In this document: piece after piece, positions 1 to 8,179 of the stretch
Layout: each line of letters starts with the position of its first letter
How positions within the stretch are numbered: the stretch's first letter is position 1
DNA from: Martinezella rhizogenes
Lineage (GTDB): Bacteria; Pseudomonadota; Alphaproteobacteria; Rhizobiales; Rhizobiaceae
DNA: 64,000 bases
Reading direction: 5' to 3'
Assembly (NCBI RefSeq): GCF_007002745.1
Contig: NZ_SGNY01000002.1
Location: 434,001 to 498,000, forward strand
Position numbers and translations under genes: made by a program
Notes under the pieces: generated by a model
Database searches by the model: none
The model's input: only the letters and a program-made list of their open reading frames with translations
What the model was told of the DNA's origin: nothing

Positions 1-10
1 CCACGACGCC

Positions 11-1663
11 ATGAAAAGAACCGGTGGGCAACTGATCGTCGAAGCGCTGAAGGCCAATGGTGTCTCGCGCGTTTCCTGCGTTCCGGGCGAAAGCTATCTG
101 GCGGTGCTGGACGCGCTTTATGAAAGCGGCATCGAAACCGTGGTCTGCCGCCAGGAAGGTGGCGCCGCCATGATGGCCGATACCTGGGGCCGGCTGACGG
201 GTGAACCCGGCATCTGCATGGTGACCCGCGGTCCGGGTGCCACCAACGCCTCGGCCGGCCTGCACATTGCGCGGCAGGATTCCATTCCGATGATCCTGTT
301 CATCGGCCAGGTGCAGCGCGAAGCCCGCGAGCGCGAAGCCTTTCAGGAAGTGGAATATCGCCGCGCCTTCACCGAATTCGCCAAATGGGTGGGCGAGATC
401 GATGATGCCCGCCGCATCCCCGAATTCGTCACCCGCGCCTTCACTGTCGCCACCTCCGGCCGCCCCGGCCCGGTGGTGCTGACGCTGCCCGAAGACATGC
501 TGGTGGAAGAGGTCGAAGCGCCCGAGGCAAAGCCCTACACATCAGTCGAAGCGCATCCCGGCCCGTCACAGATCGCGGCCTTCGCAAAAATGCTGGGCGA
601 GGCAAAACGGCCGATCTTCATTATCGGCGGCACGCGCTGGTCCGAGGAAAGCGTGGCGAGCTTCAGGGCATTTGCCGAAAACCACAAGCTGTCCGTCGGC
701 TGTTCCTTCCGCCGCCAGATGCTGTTCGATCATCTGAGCCCTTCCTATGCGGGCGATGTCGGCATCGGCATCAACCCGGCGCTGGCAAAGGAGATCAAGG
801 AATCCGATCTCGTGGTCCTGCTGGGCGGCCGCCTCTCCGAAATGCCCTCCTCCGGTTATACGCTGCTCGACATCCCCTACCCGTCGCAGAAACTCATCCA
901 CATCTATCCGGAAGCCGAAGAGCTTGGCCGCGTTTACCGTCCCGATCTCGCAATCTGCGCCGCGCCGGATGATTTCGTCGCCGCCCTCTCCTCCATCTCG
1001 CTTCCTGCAAACGCCGCATGGGCCGATCGCACGGCCGCCATACACGCGGCTTACCTCAATTGGTCCACCCCACCGCAGACCGGCCCTGGCCCGGTGCAGA
1101 TGGGTCCGATCATGGACTGGATCGAAGCCAATGTGCCCGAGGATGCGATCTTCACCAATGGTGCGGGTAATTATGCCACCTGGGTGCACCGCTTCCACCG
1201 CTTCCGCCGCTTCAACACGCAATCGGCGCCAACCTCCGGCTCGATGGGTTACGGCCTACCGGCAGCGGTTGCCGCAAAGCACCTTTTCCCGGAGAGGGAG
1301 GTGATCTGCTTTGCCGGCGATGGCTGCTTCATGATGCACGGGCAGGAATTCATCACCGCCGTGCGCTATGGCCTGCCGATCATCACCGTACTGGTGAATA
1401 ACGGCACCTATGGCACCATCCGCATGCATCAGGAACGGGAATATCCCGGCCGTGTGAGCGGCACCGATCTCGTCAATCCGGATTTCAACGCTTTTGCGAA
1501 AGCCTATGGCGGGCACGGTGAAACGGTGGAAAAAACGCAGGACTTCGCCGCCGCCTTCGAGCGGGCGCGTGCAAGCGGCAAGCCGGCGATCATCGAGGTG
1601 AAGCTGGACCCGGAGGCGATCACGCCAACGCGCACGCTGACACAGATCAGGACAAAAAGCTGA
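11..1663 (+). CDS. Thiamine-diphosphate-dependent enzyme, acetolactate synthase-like
   Basis: This 550-residue protein has the three-domain plan of the ThDP-dependent acetolactate synthase/benzoylformate decarboxylase superfamily. The N-terminal pyrimidine-binding domain carries the expected catalytic Glu near residue 49 in RQEGGAAMMAD. A central Rossmann-like domain spans about 190-330. The C-terminal diphosphate-binding domain has GDG at about 436-438 and VNNGTYG about 25 residues later, which together bind Mg-ThDP. Family members make or break C-C bonds next to a carbonyl group. The sequence does not fix the substrate, and no small regulatory subunit (ilvN type) lies beside it, so a role as the main branched-chain synthase is unlikely. 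The start lies close to the window edge, so an upstream operon partner may be missing. The class call is secure; the reaction is not. Confidence 0.85.
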   Translation: MKRTGGQLIVEALKANGVSRVSCVPGESYLAVLDALYESGIETVVCRQEGGAAMMADTWGRLTGEPGICMVTRGPGATNASAGLHIARQDSIPMILFIGQVQREAREREAFQEVEYRRAFTEFAKWVGEIDDARRIPEFVTRAFTVATSGRPGPVVLTLPEDMLVEEVEAPEAKPYTSVEAHPGPSQIAAFAKMLGEAKRPIFIIGGTRWSEESVASFRAFAENHKLSVGCSFRRQMLFDHLSPSYAGDVGIGINPALAKEIKESDLVVLLGGRLSEMPSSGYTLLDIPYPSQKLIHIYPEAEELGRVYRPDLAICAAPDDFVAALSSISLPANAAWADRTAAIHAAYLNWSTPPQTGPGPVQMGPIMDWIEANVPEDAIFTNGAGNYATWVHRFHRFRRFNTQSAPTSGSMGYGLPAAVAAKHLFPEREVICFAGDGCFMMHGQEFITAVRYGLPIITVLVNNGTYGTIRMHQEREYPGRVSGTDLVNPDFNAFAKAYGGHGETVEKTQDFAAAFERARASGKPAIIEVKLDPEAITPTRTLTQIRTKS

Positions 1664-1713
1664 CATGCCGCATGGACATGCCTCCGGCATGGTGTAAATC
1701 CTGACGCTCGCTT

Positions 1714-1804
1714 GACGTCATCCTCGGGCTTGTCCCGAGGATCCAACCACGTCGCGTTAAATCGATCGGTTGCAGATGCCCGGGACAGGCCCGGGCATGA
1801 CGTG
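1714..1804. repeat. Rhizobial intergenic palindromic element, copy 1
   Basis: Two hairpins lie back to back. The first is built on TCCTCGGGCTTGTCCCGAGGA and the second on TGCCCGGGACAGGCCCGGGCA, and the outer ends are inverted copies of GACGTCAT/ATGACGT. The same architecture recurs at 2659, 30681, 38791, 47663 and 51631, always between genes. It resembles the RIME/REP-like elements described in Rhizobiaceae. It fills most of the gap between the ThDP enzyme and the HugZ-like gene and could act as an mRNA 3' stabiliser or terminator. Confidence 0.8.
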
Positions 1805-1850
1805 GAGAAGTCTAACGCTTCTCTCAGCATCCACTAACTCAGGATAAGAC

Positions 1851-2615
1851 ATGCCGGACGTTGCCCCTCCCGTCATCACCCCACGCGGCGCAAAGATCGA
1901 GCCCTCGGCCGGCGCACCTTTCGAGGCGGTGCGCGTGGCCCGCGATGTGCTGCACACATCCCGCACGGCGGCGCTTGCGACACTCGATCCGGTCAGCGGC
2001 TATCCCTACACGACCGCCACCAATATCGGCATCGAGCCGGACGGTACGCCGTTTTTCTTCGCGGCCGGCCTGACGCTGCACGCCCGCAACATGGAGGCCG
2101 ACCCGCGCGTCTCGCTGACGCTCGCGCCCTTCGGCAAGGGCGATGCGCTGACGCTGCCGCGGCTGACACTGGTGGGCAAGGTGGAACAACTCGGCCCGGA
2201 TGAGACGCAACTCGCCATCAGGCGCTACATTGCCCGTTACCCCAAAGCAAAACTTTATCTCTCGCTTCCCGACACGAGGCTTTACCGGCTGCAGACGGAA
2301 GGTGTGCAGATCAATGGCGGCCCGGCCCGCAATGCCAGCAACATCACCCCGGCCGACCTGCGCACCGATCTCTCAGGCGCGGCGGAACTGATGGCTGCGA
2401 CGGAAAGCGAAGCCGCCCGCCTCAACGCCATCAAGGGCGAAGCGTCGCGGTTGGCAGTTCTCGCCGGCGCAAAGGCCGGCCGCTGGACGATCACCTCCAT
2501 CGACCCGGATGGTATCGATTTCGCCTCGGTAAATGATCTGGCGCGGCTGTGGTTTGCGGAGCGGGTGGAGACGCTGAAGCAGTTTGAGAAGGCGCTTGCT
2601 TTGCTTCTGAAATGA
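1851..2615 (+). CDS. HugZ-family pyridoxamine 5'-phosphate oxidase-like protein
   Basis: This 254-residue protein has an N-terminal FMN-binding split barrel of the PNPOx type (about 25-150; note RTAALATLDPVSGYPY and ATNIGIEPDGTPFFF). A C-terminal DUF2470-like domain follows (about 170-250, ending in ITSIDPDGIDFAS and a helical tail). This two-domain order is typical of HugZ/HutZ-type heme-degrading or heme-binding proteins, and many rhizobial members are annotated only as pyridoxamine oxidase-related. No heme-uptake genes lie beside it, so a role in iron acquisition is an inference from family only. The ATG at 1851 follows an AGGAT ribosome-binding site. It is flanked on both sides by intergenic palindromes and looks monocistronic. 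Confidence 0.8.
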   Translation: MPDVAPPVITPRGAKIEPSAGAPFEAVRVARDVLHTSRTAALATLDPVSGYPYTTATNIGIEPDGTPFFFAAGLTLHARNMEADPRVSLTLAPFGKGDALTLPRLTLVGKVEQLGPDETQLAIRRYIARYPKAKLYLSLPDTRLYRLQTEGVQINGGPARNASNITPADLRTDLSGAAELMAATESEAARLNAIKGEASRLAVLAGAKAGRWTITSIDPDGIDFASVNDLARLWFAERVETLKQFEKALALLLK

Positions 2616-2658
2616 ATGGCGCAAACGATTCACAAACCTAGGACAATCGTCTCTCTTC

Positions 2659-2743
2659 CGTCATGCTCGGGCCTGTCCCGAGCATCTGCCACCTGTCAGT
2701 TGTGATACGTGAGTGGATCCTCGGGACAAGCCCGAGGATGACG
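2659..2743. repeat. Rhizobial intergenic palindromic element, copy 2
   Basis: The two hairpins are TGCTCGGGCCTGTCCCGAGCA and TCCTCGGGACAAGCCCGAGGA, bounded by inverted CGTCAT/ATGACG ends. The element lies between the convergent HugZ-like and RidA genes and is the same family as the copy at 1714. Confidence 0.8.
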
Positions 2744-2770
2744 AAACGAGCGTTTCGAATTTCCCATCAA

Positions 2771-2805
2771 AAAAGGCCGGGCCGCATTCCGCGACCCGGC
2801 CTTTT
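2771..2805. terminator. Bidirectional intrinsic terminator between HugZ-like gene and ridA-like gene
   Basis: AAAAGGCCGGG (2771-2781) pairs perfectly with CCCGGCCTTTT (2795-2805), giving an 11-bp stem with A and T runs on either side. It can stop transcription from both convergent genes, and its main client is probably the minus-strand RidA unit that ends at 2827. Confidence 0.85.
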
Positions 2806-2826
2806 CTTAAAAACTCAGACGGATGC

Positions 2827-3168
2827 TCAGAGAGCAGCGGTCACGATGAACTCAACCTTGTAATCCGGCGTTGCCAATGGTGCACCGCTGGTGGCGCGGG
2901 CCGGCGGGTTTGCCGGGTCGATCCAGCCTTCCCAGACGGCGTTCATTTCGCCGAATGTGGACATGTCGGAGAGATAGATGATGGTCTGCAGGATCTTCGA
3001 CTTGTCCGAACCGGCAGCAGCCAGCAGGCGGTCGACTTCAGCCAGCGCAGACTTGCTCTGTTCCGTAACGCTGGTGCCTTCGCCAACCTGGCCGGCCAGA
3101 TAAACGGTGTTGCCGTGAACGACGGCGCCACTCATGCGCTTGCCCGGCTCGATACGCTTGATGGTCAT
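2827..3168 (-). CDS. RidA/YjgF/UK114 family protein
   Basis: This 113-residue protein matches the small RidA fold, a trimeric enzyme family that hydrolyses reactive enamines/imines released by PLP-dependent enzymes. Visible family features are YLAGQVGEG near the N-terminus, a long helix with KSALAEVDRLLAAAG, and IYLSDMSTFGEMN. The C-terminus, PPARATSGAPLATPDYKVE, keeps the Arg and Glu regions that line the family's active cleft. I chose the ATG at 3168 because CAGGAG lies just upstream; a longer upstream reading frame would run into the neighbouring gene. It follows the DUF442 gene by 49 nt on the same strand and probably shares its transcript. The subfamily and natural substrate cannot be told from sequence alone. 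Confidence 0.9.
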   Translation of the reverse strand: MTIKRIEPGKRMSGAVVHGNTVYLAGQVGEGTSVTEQSKSALAEVDRLLAAAGSDKSKILQTIIYLSDMSTFGEMNAVWEGWIDPANPPARATSGAPLATPDYKVEFIVTAAL

Positions 3169-3217
3169 GGAAAACTCCTGTTGATTGGCATTTGAAAACA
3201 AAATGAAGCGCGAAAAA

Positions 3218-3556
3218 TCAGCCGCGCAGGTGATGGGTCTTTTCGTAGATCGCCGTGGAGCGCGCGCCGGAACGGCAATAGCCGAGCATCGGGCGCTGCA
3301 ATTCGTCAAGCGCATCCACCATGCCGGCAACGGCATCGGCGTCGACGCCATAACGGCCGACAGGCACATGCATGATGGTAATACCGAGCTGCTCTGCGCG
3401 CTCGGCAATATCAGCAAAAAGCGGCTGGCCGTCTTCTTCACCATCAGGGCGGTGGCAGACGATCGACTTGAAGCCGAGTGCCTTGACCTCATCCAGATCG
3501 GCGACGCTGATCTGTCCCGTTACCGAATATTCGTCGTCTATGCGCCTGATATCCAT
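3218..3556 (-). CDS. DUF442/TIGR01244 phosphatase- or sulfurtransferase-like protein
   Basis: This 112-residue protein belongs to the beta-lactamase-hydrolase-like N-terminal (DUF442) family, which has a cysteine-phosphatase-like fold. It starts MDIRRIDDEYSVTGQISV and contains CHRPDGEE, typical of the family. The active-site loop is YCRSGARS, a Cys-x4-Arg loop closer to rhodanese or sulfide-metabolism proteins than to classical CX5R phosphatases. Family members in Agrobacterium-type bacteria include the N-terminal part of Blh, linked to sulfide detoxification, but here the domain stands alone with no metallo-beta-lactamase partner. The ATG at 3556 follows AGCGGAGG; the frame upstream of it is unlikely to be coding. 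It is probably co-transcribed with the downstream RidA gene. Confidence 0.85.
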   Translation of the reverse strand: MDIRRIDDEYSVTGQISVADLDEVKALGFKSIVCHRPDGEEDGQPLFADIAERAEQLGITIMHVPVGRYGVDADAVAGMVDALDELQRPMLGYCRSGARSTAIYEKTHHLRG

Positions 3557-3683
3557 CTTATGCCTCCGCTGAAATCGGCATCCGCGCCGCTGGCACGCTC
3601 TCGCCACCCTTAGAAATCCGCATCCGATGTAAGGGCTCAAAACCCATGCGTCAATGATGCGGTGTCCTCATTCGGTACGGCAT

Positions 3684-4517
3684 TCAGAGGATGGAAAAAC
3701 GCAGGCCGAAGGAGCGGCTTTCACCCGGGTGGACAATATTGAACTCGCCGGCGGCCTCAAGCTCGCTCCGCCCCACCCAGCGATGCGAAACCGGTTCGAT
3801 GCCGAGCACATTGGCGGGCTCCTGCTGGTTGCGCCACATCTGCAGATAGGGCAGTGTCTCCGTGCGAAAACGCACGGTCAGCGTCTTCCCGCCAATGGCC
3901 GCGACGGGACCAAGCTTCAATTCCGCCCAATCATCATTACCGGCGGGAACACAGAAAACATTGCCCGGCTCCTCGCCGAAACGCCAGCCATGGCCGCCGC
4001 CATCCAGCATTGCGCCTTCCAGCCGCACCGCATCGTCAAACAGACGGGCACCGACATTCATGTGGTACATCAGAAACACCGGCATCGGCCGGTCTGACGT
4101 ATTGACGACCTTGTCCTCAAGGCTGACTTCGCCGCTTTCGCCATCAATGCGCCACGTCCGCTCCAGCAGTGCAGCGCCGCCATCGGCAAGCTTTACGGGA
4201 ACCTCGACGCGCGCCAGTGCATTGGTCTCATGAACGTCGAAGGCGACTATCTTTGCCGGATGCGAGGAAAAGGACCCATGCAACGGATATCGACGCCCCT
4301 CGCCGTCACCATCAATCGGTTCGGGATGGCGGATATGATCGGGACCGCAGGTGAAGAGAAAGCCTTCCAGCGAATGGTCGATGCGCGCATCGCCATCATC
4401 GGGAATGGCGCGGCCGGGCGCGATGTCGATGCCATCGACAATACACGAACCAATATCGAAAACAGAGGTTTCATCGAGGAAAATACGGGGCGATCTGCCG
4501 GCCTGAAACGAACGCAA
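3684..4517 (-). CDS. DUF4432/aldose 1-epimerase-like protein
   Basis: This 277-residue protein looks like a galactose-mutarotase superfamily beta-sandwich of the DUF4432 type. Supporting features are PLHGSFSSHPAKI (about 79-91), LERTWRIDGESGEVSLEDKVVN (about 118-139), a His/Asn pair in MYHMNVG, and a late Glu in LGIEPVSHRWVGR. Related proteins interconvert sugar anomers. DUF4432 members usually lack an assigned substrate, so I do not name one. The start is a TTG at 4517 placed behind GGAGAGG. It stands alone on its strand: 127 nt separates it from the DUF442 gene downstream, and the L,D-transpeptidase gene upstream is divergent. Confidence 0.75.
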   Translation of the reverse strand: MRSFQAGRSPRIFLDETSVFDIGSCIVDGIDIAPGRAIPDDGDARIDHSLEGFLFTCGPDHIRHPEPIDGDGEGRRYPLHGSFSSHPAKIVAFDVHETNALARVEVPVKLADGGAALLERTWRIDGESGEVSLEDKVVNTSDRPMPVFLMYHMNVGARLFDDAVRLEGAMLDGGGHGWRFGEEPGNVFCVPAGNDDWAELKLGPVAAIGGKTLTVRFRTETLPYLQMWRNQQEPANVLGIEPVSHRWVGRSELEAAGEFNIVHPGESRSFGLRFSIL

Positions 4518-4673
4518 GACAACCTCTCCTGTGGCAGTAAAAACGCATGAATCACGGAAACGCTACTAGTCGTGACGGAAATTAAGATTGCATTAACCGC
4601 GAATTCACCTTTTTCACAATAGGGTCAAGATTGCGGTGTGTTTATGGGCGAACGAAGCAAGGATAGCAGAATC

Positions 4674-6065
4674 GTGAAACAGTTTCTTAACGCAGCTCTG
4701 GGTCTGACAGTCGCGGTAGTGGCAGCTTTCGCCCCGCTACAGGCTGGCGCGCAGCAGCGTTATGGCGACCAGCAGACGATGCTGGTGACACCTGACGGTC
4801 GCGTGCTCGACTTCATGCCAGAGCGCGGCGATATCGTTATCAGCCGCGATACCATGGGTCGCACGGTGTTTTACGACCAGTACGGCAATCTGCTCGCCAC
4901 CGAAATGCCCTCCGGCTATCAGCAGCGGCAGCAGGCGCGCCAGCAGCGCGACACCACCTATTATCCGCCCGCCCCCGGCGGCCAGTATCGCGAACCACAG
5001 CGCGACTACGGCTATCAGGACAATGGCAGCGTGCGTGATTATCGCGAATATCGCGGTGATGGCTCCGATGACAATGTCTATACCGGCTCCGTTCCCGGCC
5101 CCGGCGCGGTGGAAAGCGGGCCGCTCGGCCAGCCTATGCCCGGCGAAAGCACCACCGCCGCCGTTCCGCAGCCGGATCACCTGATCGAACGCCACACACC
5201 GGTGACGACACCGGTCAACCGTTCCCGTCAGGAGATCGTCGCACTGCAGACTTTCCTTGACCGTGAAGGCATCTCGCCCGGCGTTATCGACGGCAAGATG
5301 GGTGACAACGTCAACAAGGCCATTGCCGCCTGGCAGGACATGACCGGCGAAAAGCTGGACCCGAACAATTCCGACGATATACTGGAACGCCTGCGCTCTT
5401 CCGGCGGCATGCCGATCGTCGACTACACCATCACCGCCGCCGATGCCGCCGGCCCCTATGTCGCCTCCATTCCGGACGACTATGCCGAGAAGTCGCAGCT
5501 GCCCGCGCTGTCCTTCACCTCCACCTCCGAGGCGCTGGCCGAGCGCTTCCATATGGATGAGAACTATCTGAAGGAACTGAACCCCGGCATCGACTTCACG
5601 GTGCCCGGCACCATCATCAAGGTGGTCAATCCGGGCGAGACGAAAAAGGGACAGGTGGCCCGCATCGTCGCGCATAAGGGCATCAAGCAGGTCTTCGCCT
5701 ATGGCCAGGACGGCAATCTGATCGCCGCTTATCCCGCCACCATCGGTTCTACGGATACGCCTTCGCCGAGCGGCACGCACACGGTGGAGCGGATCGCGCT
5801 CAATCCCGGCTACACCTATAATCCGAAGATCAACTTCAAGCAGGGCCAGAACGACAAGATCCTGCAGATCCCGCCGGGTCCTAACGGCCCGGTCGGCACG
5901 GTCTGGATTGCCCTGTCGAAGCCGACCTACGGCATTCACGGCACGCCGGAACCTTCGAAGATCGGCAAGACAAACAGCCATGGCTGTATCCGCCTGACCA
6001 ACTGGGATGCGACCGAACTGGCAAAGATGGTCCGTCCCGGCGTTGTGGTCGAATTCGCGGAATAG
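4674..6065 (+). CDS. L,D-transpeptidase (YkuD) with signal peptide and peptidoglycan-binding domain
   Basis: This secreted enzyme of about 463 residues cross-links peptidoglycan or anchors proteins to it. I prefer the GTG at 4674, which is preceded by AAGGATAG and directly begins a classic signal peptide (KQFLNAALGLTVAVVAAFAPLQAGAQ). A GTG at 4638 would add 12 charged residues in front of it. The mature protein has a Gln/Tyr/Pro-rich low-complexity stretch (about 75-170) and a peptidoglycan-binding helical domain (about 180-235, with EIVALQTFLDREGISPGVIDG). A LysM-like linker with LNPGIDFTVPGT follows. The C-terminal YkuD domain ends in HGTPEPSKIGKTNSHGCIRL, whose Cys near residue 438 is the catalytic nucleophile. 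Rhizobiales grow at the pole and are unusually rich in L,D-transpeptidases, which fits. Confidence 0.9.
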   Translation: MKQFLNAALGLTVAVVAAFAPLQAGAQQRYGDQQTMLVTPDGRVLDFMPERGDIVISRDTMGRTVFYDQYGNLLATEMPSGYQQRQQARQQRDTTYYPPAPGGQYREPQRDYGYQDNGSVRDYREYRGDGSDDNVYTGSVPGPGAVESGPLGQPMPGESTTAAVPQPDHLIERHTPVTTPVNRSRQEIVALQTFLDREGISPGVIDGKMGDNVNKAIAAWQDMTGEKLDPNNSDDILERLRSSGGMPIVDYTITAADAAGPYVASIPDDYAEKSQLPALSFTSTSEALAERFHMDENYLKELNPGIDFTVPGTIIKVVNPGETKKGQVARIVAHKGIKQVFAYGQDGNLIAAYPATIGSTDTPSPSGTHTVERIALNPGYTYNPKINFKQGQNDKILQIPPGPNGPVGTVWIALSKPTYGIHGTPEPSKIGKTNSHGCIRLTNWDATELAKMVRPGVVVEFAE

Positions 6066-6085
6066 GATCGACCGGAATAAAACAG

Positions 6086-6119
6086 AAAAAGCCCGGCGGT
6101 TTGGTCCGTCGGGCTTTTT
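6086..6119 (+). terminator. Intrinsic terminator after the L,D-transpeptidase gene
   Basis: AAAAAGCCCGGCGG pairs with CCGTCGGGCTTTTT across a short loop (one G-T pair), followed by a T run. It sits 20 nt after the stop codon and also lies at the 3' end of the convergent MFS gene. Confidence 0.85.
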
Positions 6120-6134
6120 TCATTGAGTGGTGTT

Positions 6135-7340
6135 TCAGTCGCGCTTCTCCGTCAGGAAATACAGCAGGGCGGCCACCGGCAAGGCGAAACCGATCCACGA
6201 GGCGGCTTGCCATTCGCCGACAGCATAAGCCCAGCCACCCACGGCGGAACCGATTGCGCCGCCCATGAAAAACGTCGCCATATAGATGCCGTTCAGACGG
6301 CTGCGGAATTCCGCCCCAAGCGTGAAGATCGCCCGCTGGCCAAGCACCAGATTGGTGGTGACGCCGAAATCCAGAACGATGGCTGCGACTACCAGAATGG
6401 CGAGCGCCAGATGCGAGCCTTCGGGCGCGAGATGCGTGACGACGAAGGAGAGCGCTACCGCCACCAATGCAAGGAAAGTCGCCGCACGGGTCCAGCCGCG
6501 ATCGGCCATCCGCCCAGCAATTGGCGCAGCCACGGTGCCCGCAGCCCCGGCAAGTGCAAACAGCGCGATCTCACCCTGGCTCAGGTTGAAATGCGGCCCG
6601 CTCAGATAAAGCGGCGTCGTGGTCCAGAACAGGCTGAAGGCTGCAAACAGGAAGGCATGGTAGATCGCCCGCCGCCGCAGGATCGGCGTGTGGAGGGCAA
6701 GTCTGCCCATCGAGGCCATCAGCGAGCCGTAACCCAGCCTTGCCTCCGGCATGCGCGGCGGCAAAAGCCGGAAAAGCACGACGGCAAGAAGCGCCATGAC
6801 TGCCGCCGACGTCAGAAAGACGCCGCGCCATGAAACGACTTCCGACAGCAGACCGGAGACCGGCCGCGCCAGCATGATGCCGGCCATCAGACCGCTCATG
6901 ACATTGCCGACCACCCGGCCACGAATGGCGTGCGGCGCCATGTGGGCGGCATAGGGAACGATGACCTGCACTGCCACCGAACTGACGCCGACCAGGAAGG
7001 CCGCAATCAGAAACGGGGCCGCATGCGGCGCGAATGCCGCTGCCACAAGGGAAAGCACCGCCATCGAGACGGAACCGACCACCAGCTTGCGGTTTTCAAC
7101 GAGATCGCCGAGCGGCACGACGAACAGCAGGCCGACACCGTAACCGATCTGCGTCAGGGTCACGATCAAGCCTGTAGCGCCGGCGGAGAGACCAAGTTCC
7201 GCCCCGATGATGCCGGCAAGCGGCTGGGCATAATAAAGATTGGCGGCAATCAACCCGCAGGCTGTCGCCAGCAGAAAAGTCAAAGCCGGAGAAAGGGATG
7301 TTGCATCAACATCCTCCCCTTCAATTACACGCGTCGTCAT
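6135..7340 (-). CDS. MFS transporter, probable drug/metabolite efflux pump
   Basis: This major facilitator protein of about 401 residues has some twelve hydrophobic segments. Its MFS signature is in the loop after the second membrane span (GVGLLFVVPLGDLVENRKLV, a variant of the GxxxDRxGRR motif). It resembles YnfM/NepI-like proton-driven exporters. The start at 7340 (the second of two tandem ATGs) has GGAG six bases upstream. A TetR gene lies 46 nt upstream on the same strand, and a perfect palindrome (7356-7371) sits in the gap. This is the usual layout of a repressor controlling an efflux pump that exports the repressor's ligand. The exported substrate is unknown. Confidence 0.85.
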   Translation of the reverse strand: MTTRVIEGEDVDATSLSPALTFLLATACGLIAANLYYAQPLAGIIGAELGLSAGATGLIVTLTQIGYGVGLLFVVPLGDLVENRKLVVGSVSMAVLSLVAAAFAPHAAPFLIAAFLVGVSSVAVQVIVPYAAHMAPHAIRGRVVGNVMSGLMAGIMLARPVSGLLSEVVSWRGVFLTSAAVMALLAVVLFRLLPPRMPEARLGYGSLMASMGRLALHTPILRRRAIYHAFLFAAFSLFWTTTPLYLSGPHFNLSQGEIALFALAGAAGTVAAPIAGRMADRGWTRAATFLALVAVALSFVVTHLAPEGSHLALAILVVAAIVLDFGVTTNLVLGQRAIFTLGAEFRSRLNGIYMATFFMGGAIGSAVGGWAYAVGEWQAASWIGFALPVAALLYFLTEKRD

Positions 7341-7355
7341 CATTTTCTCCAATAT

Positions 7356-7371
7356 GGAAACGAACGTTTCC
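7356..7371. promoter_or_regulatory. TetR operator upstream of the MFS gene
   Basis: The 16-bp sequence GGAAACGAACGTTTCC is an inverted repeat (GGAAACG, 2-nt centre, CGTTTCC) located 15 nt upstream of the MFS start. A second, slightly degenerate copy (GGAAACGATCATTTCC) lies at 8023-8038 in front of the TetR gene. Two matching palindromes at the two promoters of one regulator/transporter pair strongly suggest the TetR binding site. Confidence 0.8.
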
Positions 7372-7386
7372 TAAATAGACACGAAA

Positions 7387-8010
7387 TCACTCAGCAAGCT
7401 TCATGGCGATATCCACCACGGCCACCATGTCCTTGAGGCTGCGCCCTGTCTTTCCCACCACGCGCATGCCGTACATCATGCAGAGCATCGCCCGGGAAAG
7501 ATCATCGGGATCGGCCTTGGAATTCACCGAACCATCCTTCTGCCCCTCGGCAACGAGGCGGGCGACGATCCGCTCCCTCGCCTTCACGGCCCGTTCGACC
7601 ACAACGGCAATGTCGTCATCCAGCGCCGCCAGATCGGCAGCGGCACCAACAACCAGACATCCATCAGAGCCGGCCCCGCCATGCGACCGTTCCGCGTAAA
7701 ACATCAGCCCTGCCCGCAGGCGTTCGCGACCGGTATCGTAACCCGCCACCGCCGCCTCGAAACGCTCGGTCTGCACGATCCTGTAGCGCTCCATCGTGGC
7801 GATGAAGATGGCCTTCTTATCCTTGAAGGCCTTGTAAAGACTGCCCTGCGCCAGCTCCATCGCATCGGTAAGGTCGCCCACAGAGGTGGCGTGATAACCG
7901 CGCCTAGAAAAAACCCGGATCGCACCATCGAGCGCGCGGTCGATATCGAACTCGCGCGGCCTGCCGCGATGGCGCTGTTCCTCGGACTGGTTGTGGCTGA
8001 TATTGCTCAT
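7387..8010 (-). CDS. TetR/AcrR-family transcriptional repressor
   Basis: This regulator of about 207 residues has an N-terminal TetR helix-turn-helix (about 15-62: GRPREFDIDRALDGAIRVF, then GYHATSVGDLTDAMELAQGSLYKAFKDK). A C-terminal ligand-binding domain shows the TetR_C-type pattern seen in repressors of efflux genes (GCLVVGAAADLAALDDDIA). I chose the ATG at 8010. The frame can be extended to 8085, but that would place the palindrome at 8023-8038 inside the coding region, where it would make little sense. The gene probably represses itself and the MFS pump downstream through the paired operators. The ligand is unknown. Confidence 0.88.
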   Translation of the reverse strand: MSNISHNQSEEQRHRGRPREFDIDRALDGAIRVFSRRGYHATSVGDLTDAMELAQGSLYKAFKDKKAIFIATMERYRIVQTERFEAAVAGYDTGRERLRAGLMFYAERSHGGAGSDGCLVVGAAADLAALDDDIAVVVERAVKARERIVARLVAEGQKDGSVNSKADPDDLSRAMLCMMYGMRVVGKTGRSLKDMVAVVDIAMKLAE

Positions 8011-8022
8011 GGCCGAAATATA

Positions 8023-8038
8023 GGAAACGATCATTTCC
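8023..8038. promoter_or_regulatory. TetR auto-operator upstream of the TetR gene
   Basis: GGAAACGATCATTTCC is a near-perfect palindrome starting 13 nt upstream of the chosen TetR start. It differs from the site at 7356-7371 at only a few central positions, which supports autoregulation. Confidence 0.75.
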
Positions 8039-8179
8039 AAATCAAGCGAATAATGAAGCCATCGCTGAAAAGCAACGACTGACACGCCGGTAAGCCTGAC
8101 GGCCGCCGATGGTCCGAGGCAGCATCATCCGTCTGCGGTTATGACCGCCGCAGACGGATCGAAAATTGAAAGCAATATT

